A DNA stretch of 64,000 bases from JADZFO01 sp964512635. Its GTDB lineage: Bacteria; 4484-113; JAFGCY01. The notes beneath the pieces were generated by a model, which was not told the origin of the DNA, did not search any database, and saw only the letters and a program-made list of their open reading frames with translations. Position numbers and translations under genes: made by a program. Positions 1 through 8,158 of the stretch are shown here, piece by piece. How positions within the stretch are numbered: position 1 is the stretch's first letter; each line of letters begins with the position of its first letter. The stretch is taken from NCBI GenBank assembly GCA_964512635.1, contig CAZEJB010000003.1:124001-188000 (forward strand). The letters are read 5' to 3'.

Positions 1-260
1 ATGCTGTGGTTGGGGTCATAGTCGAAGGAAGCAATCTCCACCTGACGCCCCTGCAGAGCGGCATTGCAGTGTTCAACCAGCCCGGCGGCCTTGACCTGGC
101 GGTCCTCCATGAAGCGCAGGCCGGCGTTCTCCCAGACAAGTTCCGCGGGGTAGCCCAGTACACGGTTAAAGGCATTGTTCGTGAGCAGCGCGCGACCATC
201 CGCATCCCAGAGCTGGGCGGGGAAGGGGAGGCTGCGCAGAAGCTGGCGAAGCAGATCCAT
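1..260 (-). CDS. PAS-domain protein, N-terminal part only (runs off the window)
   Basis: Reading the minus strand from an ATG at 260 gives an open frame to the window edge. The protein begins MDLLRQLLRSLPFPAQLWD and continues with ALLTNNAFNRVLGYPAEL, a typical PAS fold pattern (a hydrophobic strand, then N-x-A-F and a G-Y motif). PAS domains sense ligands or redox state and are usually followed by kinase, GGDEF or phosphatase domains, but that part lies outside the window, so the output is unknown. The gene is divergent from prfB with only 78 bp between the two starts; TATACT lies 10 nt upstream of the ATG. There is no clear Shine-Dalgarno. Confidence 0.7.
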   Translation of the reverse strand, partial: MDLLRQLLRSLPFPAQLWDADGRALLTNNAFNRVLGYPAELVWENAGLRFMEDRQVKAAGLVEHCNAALQGRQVEIASFDYDPNHS

Positions 261-325
261 CGGCAGATTAAGTATAGCCACGCCCGGCCCCTAATGCTGC
301 TCACCGTCCGCAAATGCTGCCCGGC

Positions 326-331
326 TATAAT
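326..331 (+). promoter_or_regulatory. -10 box TATAAT of prfB, leaderless start
   Basis: TATAAT ends 7 nt before the GTG at 339 and no Shine-Dalgarno lies between, so transcription would begin at or next to the start codon. Confidence 0.65.
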
Positions 332-338
332 TGCCGCC

Positions 339-1464
339 GTGCAAAATCATGAAATCAAGTCCGAGCTCGAGCGCCTGACCCGCATGTTGGACCACATGCG
401 GGACTATCTTTGACCCGGCTGCCAAAAGACTCCGCCTCGCTGAACTCGAGGAACAGCAGTCCGCTCCCGGCTTCTGGGATGACCAGGCCCGCGCGGCGCA
501 GACCAGCCGCGAAGCCTCAGCCCTTGGCGCCCAGCTCGCGCAGTTTGACTCCGCCAGCCAGAGCCTGACCGACCTGCAGACCATGTGGGAACTGCTGCAG
601 GAGGAAGGCATTGCCGAGGGATCGCCGGAACAGGCCGACTTTGAGCGCGAACTCGCTGTGGCGGCCCGCCTCCTTGAGGGGCTCGAGATCGAAACGCTGC
701 TCTCAGGCCAGTATGACGAACAGCCCGCGATTATCTCAATCCAGGCGGGCGCCGGTGGCCGCGAAAGCGCCGACTGGGGCGAGATGCTCTATCGCATGTA
801 CAAGATGTTCGCCGACCGCCAGGGCTGGAAAATTGAGGTTACGGACGAAACGCCGGGCGAGGGCGGCGGCGTGCAATCCCTGACCTTCCGCGCGGAAGGC
901 CGCCACGCCTACGGCTTCATGCGCATGGAGCATGGCGTCCACCGCCTGGTACGCATCTCTCCATTTGACCGCAGCGCCCGGCGTCACACCAGCTTCGTCA
1001 GCGTCTCGGTCATTCCGGAGATACCCGCCGATCTGGATCTCGACCTCAAAGACGAGGACGTCAAGATGGACGTCTACCGCTCGAGCGGTGCAGGCGGTCA
1101 GCACGTGAACAAGACGAGCTCAGCCGTGCGCCTGACCCACATCCCAACGGGCATAGTCGTTTCCTGCCAGAATGAGCGCAGCCAGCACCAGAACCGCGAA
1201 GTGGCCCTGCGCGAGCTTAAGAGCCGCATCATCGCACTCATGCTGGAGCAGCATAAGGAGCGCGTAGAGGATCTGCGCGGCGTGCAGACCGATATCGCCT
1301 GGGGCAATCAGATCCGCAACTACGTACTGCAGCCTTATCAGCTGGTCAAGGACACCCGCACTGGCTATGAGACCTCCGACACCAGCGGCGTGCTGGACGG
1401 CAACATCGAACCGCTGATTTGGTCAGCCCTGCGCTGGACGCGGGCGTCTGCTGCTGAGAACTAG
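339..1464 (+). CDS. prfB: Peptide chain release factor 2, expressed through a +1 programmed frameshift
   Basis: RF2 releases the finished peptide at UGA and UAA stop codons. The gene is split over two frames: codons 339-410 (ending ...LDHMRDYL) are followed by an in-frame TGA at 411, and the frame from 412 (DPAAKRLRLAELEEQQ...) continues to 1464. Joined as 339-410 plus 412-1464 it gives about 374 aa, the usual RF2 length. The SPF stop-recognition tripeptide is present (RISPFDRS), as is the catalytic GGQ (SSGAGGQHVNKTSS). The GTG at 339 was chosen because the N-terminal sequence VQNHEIKSELERL fits RF2 and a TATAAT lies just upstream; an ATG at 294 is possible but adds non-RF2 sequence. Confidence 0.95.
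395..414 (+). promoter_or_regulatory. prfB programmed +1 frameshift site (CTT TGA C)
   Basis: The slippery codon CTT (408-410) is followed by TGA (411-413) and C, the classic RF2 autoregulatory context. A GGGA stretch shortly upstream (400-403) is the only candidate internal Shine-Dalgarno and is weaker than the AGGGGG of E. coli. When RF2 is scarce, the ribosome pauses at UGA and slips +1, restoring RF2 synthesis. Confidence 0.9.
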
Positions 1465-1557
1465 TTATTAAGCGATATAGGACACGATATATTGCATATG
1501 TCTACAAATCCCATTATGCTCTTCTGACGCCGCTTCCAAGCGGCTTCTGGGGGCAAT

Positions 1558-2847
1558 ATGACGGGTACGTGGAACCGCCGGGACTTTCTTTCAACTGTCG
1601 CGCTATTCGGCGCTGGAGTGAGTTCAGCGCTTATGGCGCCCACCGCCGCACTCAGCGCTGTCGCTGATGCAGCTGTTGCTGCGGCTCCGACCAATGGTTC
1701 GAGGCCATCTCTTGCTCCCACCAACCGGACCCAGCTAATCAACCTGCTCGCTGCAGCCTGCGAGATTGAACACACCGTAAGCTGCATTTACCTGTATGCC
1801 GCCAGCTCACTGAAAACCTGGGAACTCGACGGCCTGCCGGCGGAAAAGCGGACCCTGGTTAAGGGGTGGTCTGCTGAGCTGCATCGAATCGCCCGCGAAG
1901 AAATGTACCACCTAGTGCAAGGCTGGAACCTGCTGACTGCCGTCGGAGGGACGCCCTATTGCCTGCACCCAAACTTTCCGCAGCCGGCCGATTTCACTCC
2001 TGTGGGCGTTCCATTGATGCTTGAATCAGTTAGTCATGATTGCCTTCAGCGCTGCGTCACTTTCGAGCGTCCAGGCGATGGCGACCAGCCGGATACAGTA
2101 GCCGAGGTCTACGACCTGATCGAAGCCGGGTTCAAAAACCTGGCAGATAAACAGCTCTTCGTCGGCAACCCTGCCTTGCAGGCCGATCCGCTGCTTAGCG
2201 GATTCGCTGAGCTCGTTGCGGTGACTGATCTTGATTCAGCTCTTCGGGCCTGCGAGATCGTCAAACATCAGGGGGAGGGCAGCGCGGAGGACCGCAGCAG
2301 CTCGCACTTCGGGACTTTCAGCCGCATCCTGAGTGAATATGATGCTGAAATCGCTGCAGGGGCCGCGCCTGGTGACCTGGCATTTGCCTGTTTAACGTCG
2401 CCCTCCACGCGTAATCGTGGGGATTACGGAACTTCGGGCTACACCGCGATCATGGATTCAGACAGCGCGGCGACTGCGGCGCTTTTCGAAAGCACCTATG
2501 CTTTGATGCTCCAGATCTTGCAGCACAGTTTTACTACGCTCGACCGTTCGCCTGAGGAATCTTCCCGCCACGCCCAGCAGTCTTACATGCTGATGAAGGA
2601 AGTCATAGGGCCGCTCGGCGAGCAGCTGTGCCGGATGCCCAGTGGCATCAGCGGCCTCAACGCCGGCCCCTGCTATGGCCTTTTCCGCCAGGTAAGCCTG
2701 CCGGCCGATCCAGCTCTGGCGGACCAGCTTATACGCGAGCGCTTTTTCGAGCTTGGAAGCGAGGCTGCCCAGCTGGCAGCGCGCCGCTCTGACCTGGCCG
2801 CGCTTAGCTCAAGTGCAGACATGCTTACTATGCTCGGTCAACTCTGA
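1558..2847 (+). CDS. Tat-exported ferritin-like protein (VioB/iminophenyl-pyruvate dimer synthase-type fold)
   Basis: 429 aa. The N-terminus carries a twin-arginine signal (WNRRDFLSTVALFGAGV, residues about 4-20) and an alanine-rich h-region, so it should be exported folded. Residues about 60-135 read LLAAACEIEHTVSCIYLYA ... REEMYHLVQGWNLLTAVGG, matching the ferritin-like four-helix family that includes the VioB N-terminal region: a Glu and an E-x-x-H pair as possible di-metal ligands. A GGGGG Shine-Dalgarno lies 4 nt before the ATG. It is followed by three exported Rieske proteins in the same direction, which suggests a shared periplasmic redox or metal-handling role; this is inference and no substrate can be named. 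Confidence 0.75.
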   Translation: MTGTWNRRDFLSTVALFGAGVSSALMAPTAALSAVADAAVAAAPTNGSRPSLAPTNRTQLINLLAAACEIEHTVSCIYLYAASSLKTWELDGLPAEKRTLVKGWSAELHRIAREEMYHLVQGWNLLTAVGGTPYCLHPNFPQPADFTPVGVPLMLESVSHDCLQRCVTFERPGDGDQPDTVAEVYDLIEAGFKNLADKQLFVGNPALQADPLLSGFAELVAVTDLDSALRACEIVKHQGEGSAEDRSSSHFGTFSRILSEYDAEIAAGAAPGDLAFACLTSPSTRNRGDYGTSGYTAIMDSDSAATAALFESTYALMLQILQHSFTTLDRSPEESSRHAQQSYMLMKEVIGPLGEQLCRMPSGISGLNAGPCYGLFRQVSLPADPALADQLIRERFFELGSEAAQLAARRSDLAALSSSADMLTMLGQL

Positions 2848-2939
2848 GACGGCGTTGCCAGGCTCTTCTCGCCTCATGTACAGTTAGAAGCCTTGAATCT
2901 TGCTGACCAGAAATTGTTGATCTGGCCGCGGGGCTGGGC

Positions 2940-3548
2940 ATGAGCAGGCCGCTAAGCCGCTCGGCCTTTCTCGGCGCAGCTGTTCCGCTGGCTTTGGGCC
3001 TGCTTGCATTGCCCTGGGCGGGGCCTGTGTATGCGCAGACCCCCAGGCAGCCAAACGACAAGAAAAAGAAGAAGAACAAGCCACTGCCGCAGCCCGGCGA
3101 CGACTGGCGTTTCGACTGCGGCAAATACTGGATCGCCGATCTTGGCCCCTCGCGACACTACGATGAAAGTCCCTGCCTGCATCACGCAGAGTTCAAGGAT
3201 TTCTATGGCACGCTGATGGAAAAGGAACGCATCTACATCCGTCGCGAACGTCTGGATGTGAAGACACTGCGCTACATCATCCTCTCCGCCGTCTGCACCC
3301 ACCTGAAGTGCCGGGTGGAATACCGCGGCGACTGCGGCCACTTTGTCTGTCCCTGCCACGGCAGCGAGTTCGACCTTGAAGGCGAAGTGCTGCACAAGCC
3401 GGCGAAAAGGCCTTTGCCGGACTACAGCGACCTGCTGCTGAACCTTGAAGGCCAGCTTTATTTGAGACGAGTAGCCACCCGGAAATCAGAAAAGCCGATC
3501 CAGGATCCGGAAGAAGAAACACCGAAGCCGAACCAGAAACCCAGATAA
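2940..3548 (+). CDS. Exported Rieske [2Fe-2S] protein, paralogue 1 (signal lacks the second Arg)
   Basis: 202 aa. The Rieske cluster-binding motifs are complete: CTHLKC followed by CPCHGSEF (residues about 119-147), giving two Cys and two His ligands plus the disulfide Cys pair. The signal region is RPLSRSAFLGAAVPLALG: the twin-arginine position reads SR rather than RR, unlike paralogues 2 and 3, so Tat use is uncertain. A Lys-rich stretch (NDKKKKKNKP) follows the signal. The C-terminus is a charged Pro-rich tail. No cytochrome b gene is nearby, so this is not a standard bc complex; an electron carrier or a subunit of an unknown redox complex fits better. Confidence 0.85.
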   Translation: MSRPLSRSAFLGAAVPLALGLLALPWAGPVYAQTPRQPNDKKKKKNKPLPQPGDDWRFDCGKYWIADLGPSRHYDESPCLHHAEFKDFYGTLMEKERIYIRRERLDVKTLRYIILSAVCTHLKCRVEYRGDCGHFVCPCHGSEFDLEGEVLHKPAKRPLPDYSDLLLNLEGQLYLRRVATRKSEKPIQDPEEETPKPNQKPR

Positions 3549-3693
3549 CAGGACTCAGAATGGCGGTTATGCGCTGGGGGCGCACCAGTAATGATTGCCT
3601 CCGCCTACTAGGCATAGTATGAACCACATGCTATGAATTTCGTCCTGAAGTGTAGTTCTCAGCGGGCATTTGTCCGCAAACCCGGAGGTTGCC

Positions 3694-4179
3694 ATGTCGG
3701 GCAGCGTCACTCGCCGCTCATTCCTGCGCTCTGCAGCTCTGCTGACTGCTGTCGTCGGCGCCTTTCCCTGGCGCAGCGCCAGCGCTGCTCTCGACAGCTC
3801 CGACCCTAAGTTCGACGGCGGCAAATTTTGGGTGGCTGAGCTGGGCGCCAGCGCTGATTTCGATTCCAAACCCTCATTCATGGTCGCAAAGTACAGGAAC
3901 AGTAAGGGCGAACTGATGGACGAACAAAAAGTCTATGTTCGCGCTGAAGGCACTGGCACTTCGCAGACCTACGTCGTCCTGTCAGCAATTTGCACGCATC
4001 TCAAATGCAAAATCGACTACAGCGCGGATGGCGGGAAGTTCAAGTGCCCGTGTCACAAAAGTGAGTTCTCTCTTGACGGTGAAGTGCTTAAGAAGCCGGC
4101 CAAAAAGAACCTGCCTAACTATAGTGACATGCTCGTGGTCGAAGGCGGAAAGCTCTTTTTACGGCACAAAGCAGAGTAA
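3694..4179 (+). CDS. Exported Rieske [2Fe-2S] protein, paralogue 2 (Tat signal)
   Basis: 161 aa. The start is set at ATG 3694, since GGAGG lies about 5 nt before it; an upstream in-frame ATG/GTG extension would swallow the Shine-Dalgarno. The Tat signal is SVTRRSFLRSAALL, with cleavage likely near the ASAA at residue 30. Ligand motifs CTHLKC and CPCHKSEF are intact. Between signal and cluster domain is the segment GGKFWVAELG, also found in paralogue 3 (GRFWVACLG) and in paralogue 1 (GKYWIADLG), which shows a common origin by tandem duplication. The role is presumably electron transfer on the periplasmic side of the membrane, anchored if the signal stays uncleaved. Confidence 0.88.
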   Translation: MSGSVTRRSFLRSAALLTAVVGAFPWRSASAALDSSDPKFDGGKFWVAELGASADFDSKPSFMVAKYRNSKGELMDEQKVYVRAEGTGTSQTYVVLSAICTHLKCKIDYSADGGKFKCPCHKSEFSLDGEVLKKPAKKNLPNYSDMLVVEGGKLFLRHKAE

Positions 4180-4244
4180 GACGCCGCAGCCGTCGAATTT
4201 GCAGACCCTTCCTTGAGCCGCCGGATACCCACACCAGAGCATTT

Positions 4245-4817
4245 ATGAGAGATAAGCTCAATCGTCGGACTTTCATCAAGTCGGCAGCCCTGCTGTCGGC
4301 GGTGGCTTTTGCCTTTCCCTGGCGCGCGGACGCCGCCAAACGCGAAAAGACCGACGACGATTACCTGACCAAGGACTGGAAGTACGACCACGGCCGCTTC
4401 TGGGTCGCCTGCCTCGGCAAGACCTCCGACTTCGGCTCCGACGAGCCCACGCTGGTTAAAGCCTGCTACCTCAACCGCAACCATGAGTTGATGGACAAGG
4501 ATGATGTCTATGTCCGCTGGGAGCTGGTCGAGGATGTCGGCGAGGTCTGGAGCGCCTTTAACGCGGCCTGCACGCACCTCAAATGCGTTGTCGGCGTCGA
4601 TGTTGAGCGCCGGCGTTATGTCTGCCCCTGCCACGGCAGCGAGTACCGCTTCAACGGAGAGGTGACACGCCGGCCGGCAAAGTACAACCTCAAGGACCTC
4701 ACGGGCATGCTGATCATTGAGGACGGCGAGGTGTTTCTGCGGCATAAGGCCCGGGCCAAGGAGTACATCAAGCCCACTCCGCCTCCGCCAGACCCGAACC
4801 AGCCTCAGCCGCGTTAG
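4245..4817 (+). CDS. Exported Rieske [2Fe-2S] protein, paralogue 3 (Tat signal)
   Basis: 190 aa with a Tat signal (NRRTFIKSAALLSAVAFAF) and an intact Rieske centre: CTHLKC, then CPCHGSEYRFNGEV. It shares the conserved post-signal segment and the PAK-N-L motif after the cluster with its two neighbours. The C-terminal tail is Pro-rich (KPTPPPPDPNQPQPR), resembling the tail of paralogue 1. Gaps of 60-150 bp between the three genes suggest each may have its own initiation signals within one transcript. The next gene is on the opposite strand, so the cluster ends here. Confidence 0.87.
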   Translation: MRDKLNRRTFIKSAALLSAVAFAFPWRADAAKREKTDDDYLTKDWKYDHGRFWVACLGKTSDFGSDEPTLVKACYLNRNHELMDKDDVYVRWELVEDVGEVWSAFNAACTHLKCVVGVDVERRRYVCPCHGSEYRFNGEVTRRPAKYNLKDLTGMLIIEDGEVFLRHKARAKEYIKPTPPPPDPNQPQPR

Positions 4818-4848
4818 GCTTCCTTACGCGCGGCTGGGCAGCTGAGGC

Positions 4849-5691
4849 CTAGCCTGGTGCAGCCGGGGCAGGGGCGCCGTCCGGAAACTCATAGCCACAC
4901 TTGTTACAGAAGTGGTTGGAGCGTGGCTGCGCCTGGCCGCAGAGATGGCAGTACTTGATCGAAGTCAGCATCGCCCCGACAGGGTTCAGCATCGGCGGCG
5001 GCCGCTTGAAGGTGCTTTGCGCCTGCGCCAGGCGCACATAGCGGATGCCAATCACCCAGTTGATGATCACCACAGCGACCAGTCCAAGGATGAACAGCAG
5101 CGCAGTACCTTCCGGCACCAGCTCGGAACCGAAGGCAAAGAAGTCATACAGGCCGTGCCAGAACACGGCCATCAGTATGCCGCGCAGTACCAGCTGGCGC
5201 TTCACCGCCGGGTCAGGAGTGAAAGCCGCCTTCCCGACGTGGTAGCCAATCATCACGCCCCACAGGGCATGCCCCGGCACGCTGAGCACAGCGCGCATGA
5301 TGGCGGTGACCCAGTTGCCGCCGTCCGAGAAGATGTACATCAGGTTCTCGGTGGTGGCAAAGCCCAGTGCCGCCGCCACGCCATAGACAATCCCGTCGTA
5401 GACCTCGTCAAAGTGGCGGTGCTTGACGGCGAACCAGCGCAGGAAGAGATACTTGACCAATTCCTCGGGCAGCGCCACACCAAGCCAGACCGTGATGCCT
5501 ACGCCAATCAGGCCATACTGCGAGAAGTTAAAAAACATCTCCAGGATGGCCGCTGGGATCACGCTGAAGAGGCTGATCAGAAAGACCGTAATCACGCGGC
5601 CGAAAGGCTCGCGGTCGTATTTGTCGCGCACCCAGAAGAAGTGCATCAACACAGCGGTGGGTGCCAGGGCGGCGATCAGCAGCGCGCTCAC
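4849..5691 (-). CDS. PrsW-type membrane protease with C-terminal zinc ribbon
   Basis: 280 aa polytopic membrane protein. The conserved PrsW-family glutamates are in ALPEELVKYLFLRW and ATTENLMYIF, and the histidines in VPGHALWGVMIGYHVG and AVFWHGLYDFFAFG. Such proteins are integral-membrane metalloprotease-like enzymes related to the CAAX protease group; B. subtilis PrsW cleaves an anti-sigma factor. The C-terminus ends in a Cys4 zinc ribbon (YCHLCGQ...FCNKCGYEFPDG), often seen in uncharacterised PrsW relatives. The start is GTG 5691, six nt after a TATAAT box. The substrate is unknown. Confidence 0.82.
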   Translation of the reverse strand: MSALLIAALAPTAVLMHFFWVRDKYDREPFGRVITVFLISLFSVIPAAILEMFFNFSQYGLIGVGITVWLGVALPEELVKYLFLRWFAVKHRHFDEVYDGIVYGVAAALGFATTENLMYIFSDGGNWVTAIMRAVLSVPGHALWGVMIGYHVGKAAFTPDPAVKRQLVLRGILMAVFWHGLYDFFAFGSELVPEGTALLFILGLVAVVIINWVIGIRYVRLAQAQSTFKRPPPMLNPVGAMLTSIKYCHLCGQAQPRSNHFCNKCGYEFPDGAPAPAAPG

Positions 5692-5697
5692 TAGCGG

Positions 5698-5703
5698 ATT
5701 ATA
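5698..5703 (-). promoter_or_regulatory. -10 box TATAAT of the PrsW gene, leaderless start
   Basis: Minus-strand TATAAT, then 6 nt (CCGCTA), then GTG at 5691; no Shine-Dalgarno in between. Confidence 0.7.
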
Positions 5704-5736
5704 AGCGAACCCGGGGCTTGTGCGGGCTCTGGCAGC

Positions 5737-8109
5737 CTAGAACTGCCCCCCACCCGGCGTGCCAGGCGGGGGCGGAATGATGTTCAGGTCGACCCGGTTG
5801 CTCTCAAAGAAAGTCCTAACGTAGACCTGCCCGTCGTTCGCCCCGGTGGGGATTGTCACAGTGATTGAGGTGTCGCTCCAGCTGCTAACTGTAAGCGGCA
5901 GGTCCGTCGGCGGATCAACAGAGCCACTGGCCACGGCCAGGATCGCCGCGCTGGATCCCTGCTGGGGCAGGAAGTTGGTGCCAGAAATAGTGATCTGCAG
6001 GCCTTCCCAGGCCTCAGTCACGCTCAGTGCGCTGATCTGAGGGCGTATGACAACAGTGAGGTCACGGGTGTTGGACACCGCTTCCTCCCGAACAACGCAG
6101 ATCTTGCCCAGCAGGTTGCGTCCCGGGTCGCTCACGCTGATCGCCGACTCGCTCCAGGAACTGGTCTGGCAGACAAAACCGTCAGCCAGGACCAGGTCGC
6201 CGATCCCGTCACCCAGCAGGTTGCCGGTCAGGTTAAGCTCGAAATTCGGCGAGCTGGACTCCAGGACACCGCCGTCAATCGGGTCGATAAACGGAGGCGC
6301 ATCCGCGCCGGCAACGATCCGCAGGCCAAAACTGATGCTGCTGCCGCTGTTCAGGCCAAGAGAAAGGGTTGCCGCACCGGCGGTGGCCGAAGTCGGCAGG
6401 TTCAGATCGAAACAGGCGTTGTCCACGCCGGGCAGCGTCAGCGCAGCGCCGTTCAGATCACCGCTGCCATCACACTGGTCCAGGTCGTTGCCGATAACCA
6501 GCACCCGACCGCCGGCCGTTGCGTGCTGCGGCAGCACGTTCTGGATGGCCGGCAGGTTCGGAAGCCCCGGCTCCAGCACGTTCAGGTTAATCGTGTTGCT
6601 GTTGCCTTCCGGAGCGGTGATCAGCAGCGGCCCATCGGCAAGATTGCTGGCCTGCGGGTCCAGCACAATCAGGGTGTCCGACCAGCTCTTCACCGTCAGT
6701 GGCGAGCCCCCAAGGCTGACCACGCGGTTGCCCTGGGCTGCCCCGAATCTGAAGCCATGGATTGAGAAGCCGCTGTCGGGCGCCGGCTGGATGGGCTGGG
6801 TCAACTGAATGAAGGGCAGGCTGTCCTCAGTCGCCGCAGTCACTGTAACAATCACCGTGTTAGATGCAAGCGGGTAGTCCGTTCCATTGAGCGTGGAGCT
6901 GCCGCTGGCCTGGGCCGTGAAGTCGCCTGGCGCCGGGTAGCTGTAATCCACAGCGTCTGCAGCCAGTTCGTCGCCGTTGCCCATGTCAATCGTGATTTCG
7001 TCTGCCGGGTCGAAACCCCGCGCATCTAGCGCGATCTGCACTGGCAGCGGTGCGGGCCCGTCGAAGGGGGTAATGCTGAGCTGCAGGACACGGGCATCCA
7101 TGATCACGCTGTCGCTTGCGCTCGCGCCTGTGCTGTCTGTGACAGTCAGATGCAGCTCAAAGATGCCATAATCGCCGAGGTGCGCATCAAAGGGCGGCGC
7201 CTCAGTGCTGTCGATGCTGCCATCGTTCTCAAAGTCCCACTCATAGCTGAACGGCGCCGTGCCGCCCTGCAGGGTTGCGCCAAGGCTGAAGGTCAGCGGC
7301 TCATTGGCATTACGGATCGCGCTGGCGGTCACGCCCTGCAGCGGATTGGCTGTCGTGGTAATCGTGATCGGCGTGCTGCTGGCGGGCGCCACCCGGCCTT
7401 CGCCGTCTGTCGCTGTCAGACCGATGTTGTAGGTACCCGCCTGGCTGTACGCATGGCTGGTCGTCTCGCCGCTGCCGCTGCTGCCGTCGCCAAAGTCCCA
7501 GGCATAGCTAATGGGCTCAGTACCGTTTTGCGGCACGGCCCAGAAGTTGATCGTGGTGCCAGTCTGCGCCAGGGCCTGGTCGGCGAAGGCGGAGACGGTG
7601 AACTGGTCGCCAGGCCGCGGGACTGAGCTGTTCTCGGCGATCACCATGAAGCCCAGCATGTCGAGGTCAAAAGTCACCCGGTTGCCGCGGCGGCCGCGGC
7701 TTGAATCCACCTGGGTGCAGGCATGGGTGGTCGGGTCGACATAGAACAGGTACAGCAGTACGCCTTCATACTCGTTAACACCGGGGCTGTTCTGGGTCAG
7801 TCGCACATCAAGACGGCCGACGAAACCCTCGCCGGGACCGGTGACGGGGGTGAAGTGCATGCCCTGGCGGAAGATGAAGCCGCTCGGCAGGCTGCTGGCC
7901 TCCCGCGCTTCAAGTGCATCATCTTGCTCCAGCAGCTCGCCCTCAACCTCGGTGCTCTGCACCGTGCTTTCGGGAGGCGTGCTGAGGAAGTAGTCCAGCT
8001 CGCCAAGGTTTATGCCGCCGCCGCCGTTGTCTCCGGGCGCCGAGCCGCCGCAGGAAACCAGCACCAGGGCCAGCAGTGCCGTCAGCGCTAATGCCAGGCT
8101 GTTGCGCAT
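5737..8109 (-). CDS. Large lipoprotein with PKD and IPT/TIG repeats
   Basis: 790 aa. A lipoprotein signal peptide ends in LVLVSCGG (lipobox), so the protein is lipid-anchored in an outer or inner membrane. Residues about 180-430 hold several PKD-like Ig domains (PISYAWDFGDGSSGSG and PFSYEWDFENDGSIDS are diagnostic). Residues about 450-780 hold IPT/TIG-like domains (VIVLDPQASNL, VSSWSDTSITVTIP repeated with the SWSD motif). These are extracellular beta-sandwich adhesion or scaffold modules without enzyme activity. ATG 8109 was chosen because GGAG precedes it and the lipobox then sits at a normal distance. The ligand is unknown. Confidence 0.8.
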   Translation of the reverse strand: MRNSLALALTALLALVLVSCGGSAPGDNGGGGINLGELDYFLSTPPESTVQSTEVEGELLEQDDALEAREASSLPSGFIFRQGMHFTPVTGPGEGFVGRLDVRLTQNSPGVNEYEGVLLYLFYVDPTTHACTQVDSSRGRRGNRVTFDLDMLGFMVIAENSSVPRPGDQFTVSAFADQALAQTGTTINFWAVPQNGTEPISYAWDFGDGSSGSGETTSHAYSQAGTYNIGLTATDGEGRVAPASSTPITITTTANPLQGVTASAIRNANEPLTFSLGATLQGGTAPFSYEWDFENDGSIDSTEAPPFDAHLGDYGIFELHLTVTDSTGASASDSVIMDARVLQLSITPFDGPAPLPVQIALDARGFDPADEITIDMGNGDELAADAVDYSYPAPGDFTAQASGSSTLNGTDYPLASNTVIVTVTAATEDSLPFIQLTQPIQPAPDSGFSIHGFRFGAAQGNRVVSLGGSPLTVKSWSDTLIVLDPQASNLADGPLLITAPEGNSNTINLNVLEPGLPNLPAIQNVLPQHATAGGRVLVIGNDLDQCDGSGDLNGAALTLPGVDNACFDLNLPTSATAGAATLSLGLNSGSSISFGLRIVAGADAPPFIDPIDGGVLESSSPNFELNLTGNLLGDGIGDLVLADGFVCQTSSWSESAISVSDPGRNLLGKICVVREEAVSNTRDLTVVIRPQISALSVTEAWEGLQITISGTNFLPQQGSSAAILAVASGSVDPPTDLPLTVSSWSDTSITVTIPTGANDGQVYVRTFFESNRVDLNIIPPPPGTPGGGQF

Positions 8110-8140
8110 ATCTTCACTCCAAGTGGGCTGCACCAGTCAT

Positions 8141-8146
8141 ATTGTA
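8141..8146 (-). promoter_or_regulatory. -10 box TACAAT of the PKD lipoprotein gene (leadered)
   Basis: Minus-strand TACAAT is about 31 nt before the ATG at 8109, with GGAG close to the start: an ordinary short leader, unlike the leaderless genes around it. Confidence 0.5.
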
Positions 8147-8158
8147 CGGGTCTGCCTG

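Noticed and set aside
6..338. Plus-strand extension of the prfB reading frame to the window start
   Set aside because: The opposite strand encodes a clear PAS domain there, and the RF2 N-terminus begins at 339.
4912..5704. 260-aa and 93-aa plus-strand frames opposite the PrsW gene
   Set aside because: They mirror the membrane protein in reverse and have no signal, domain or initiation site.
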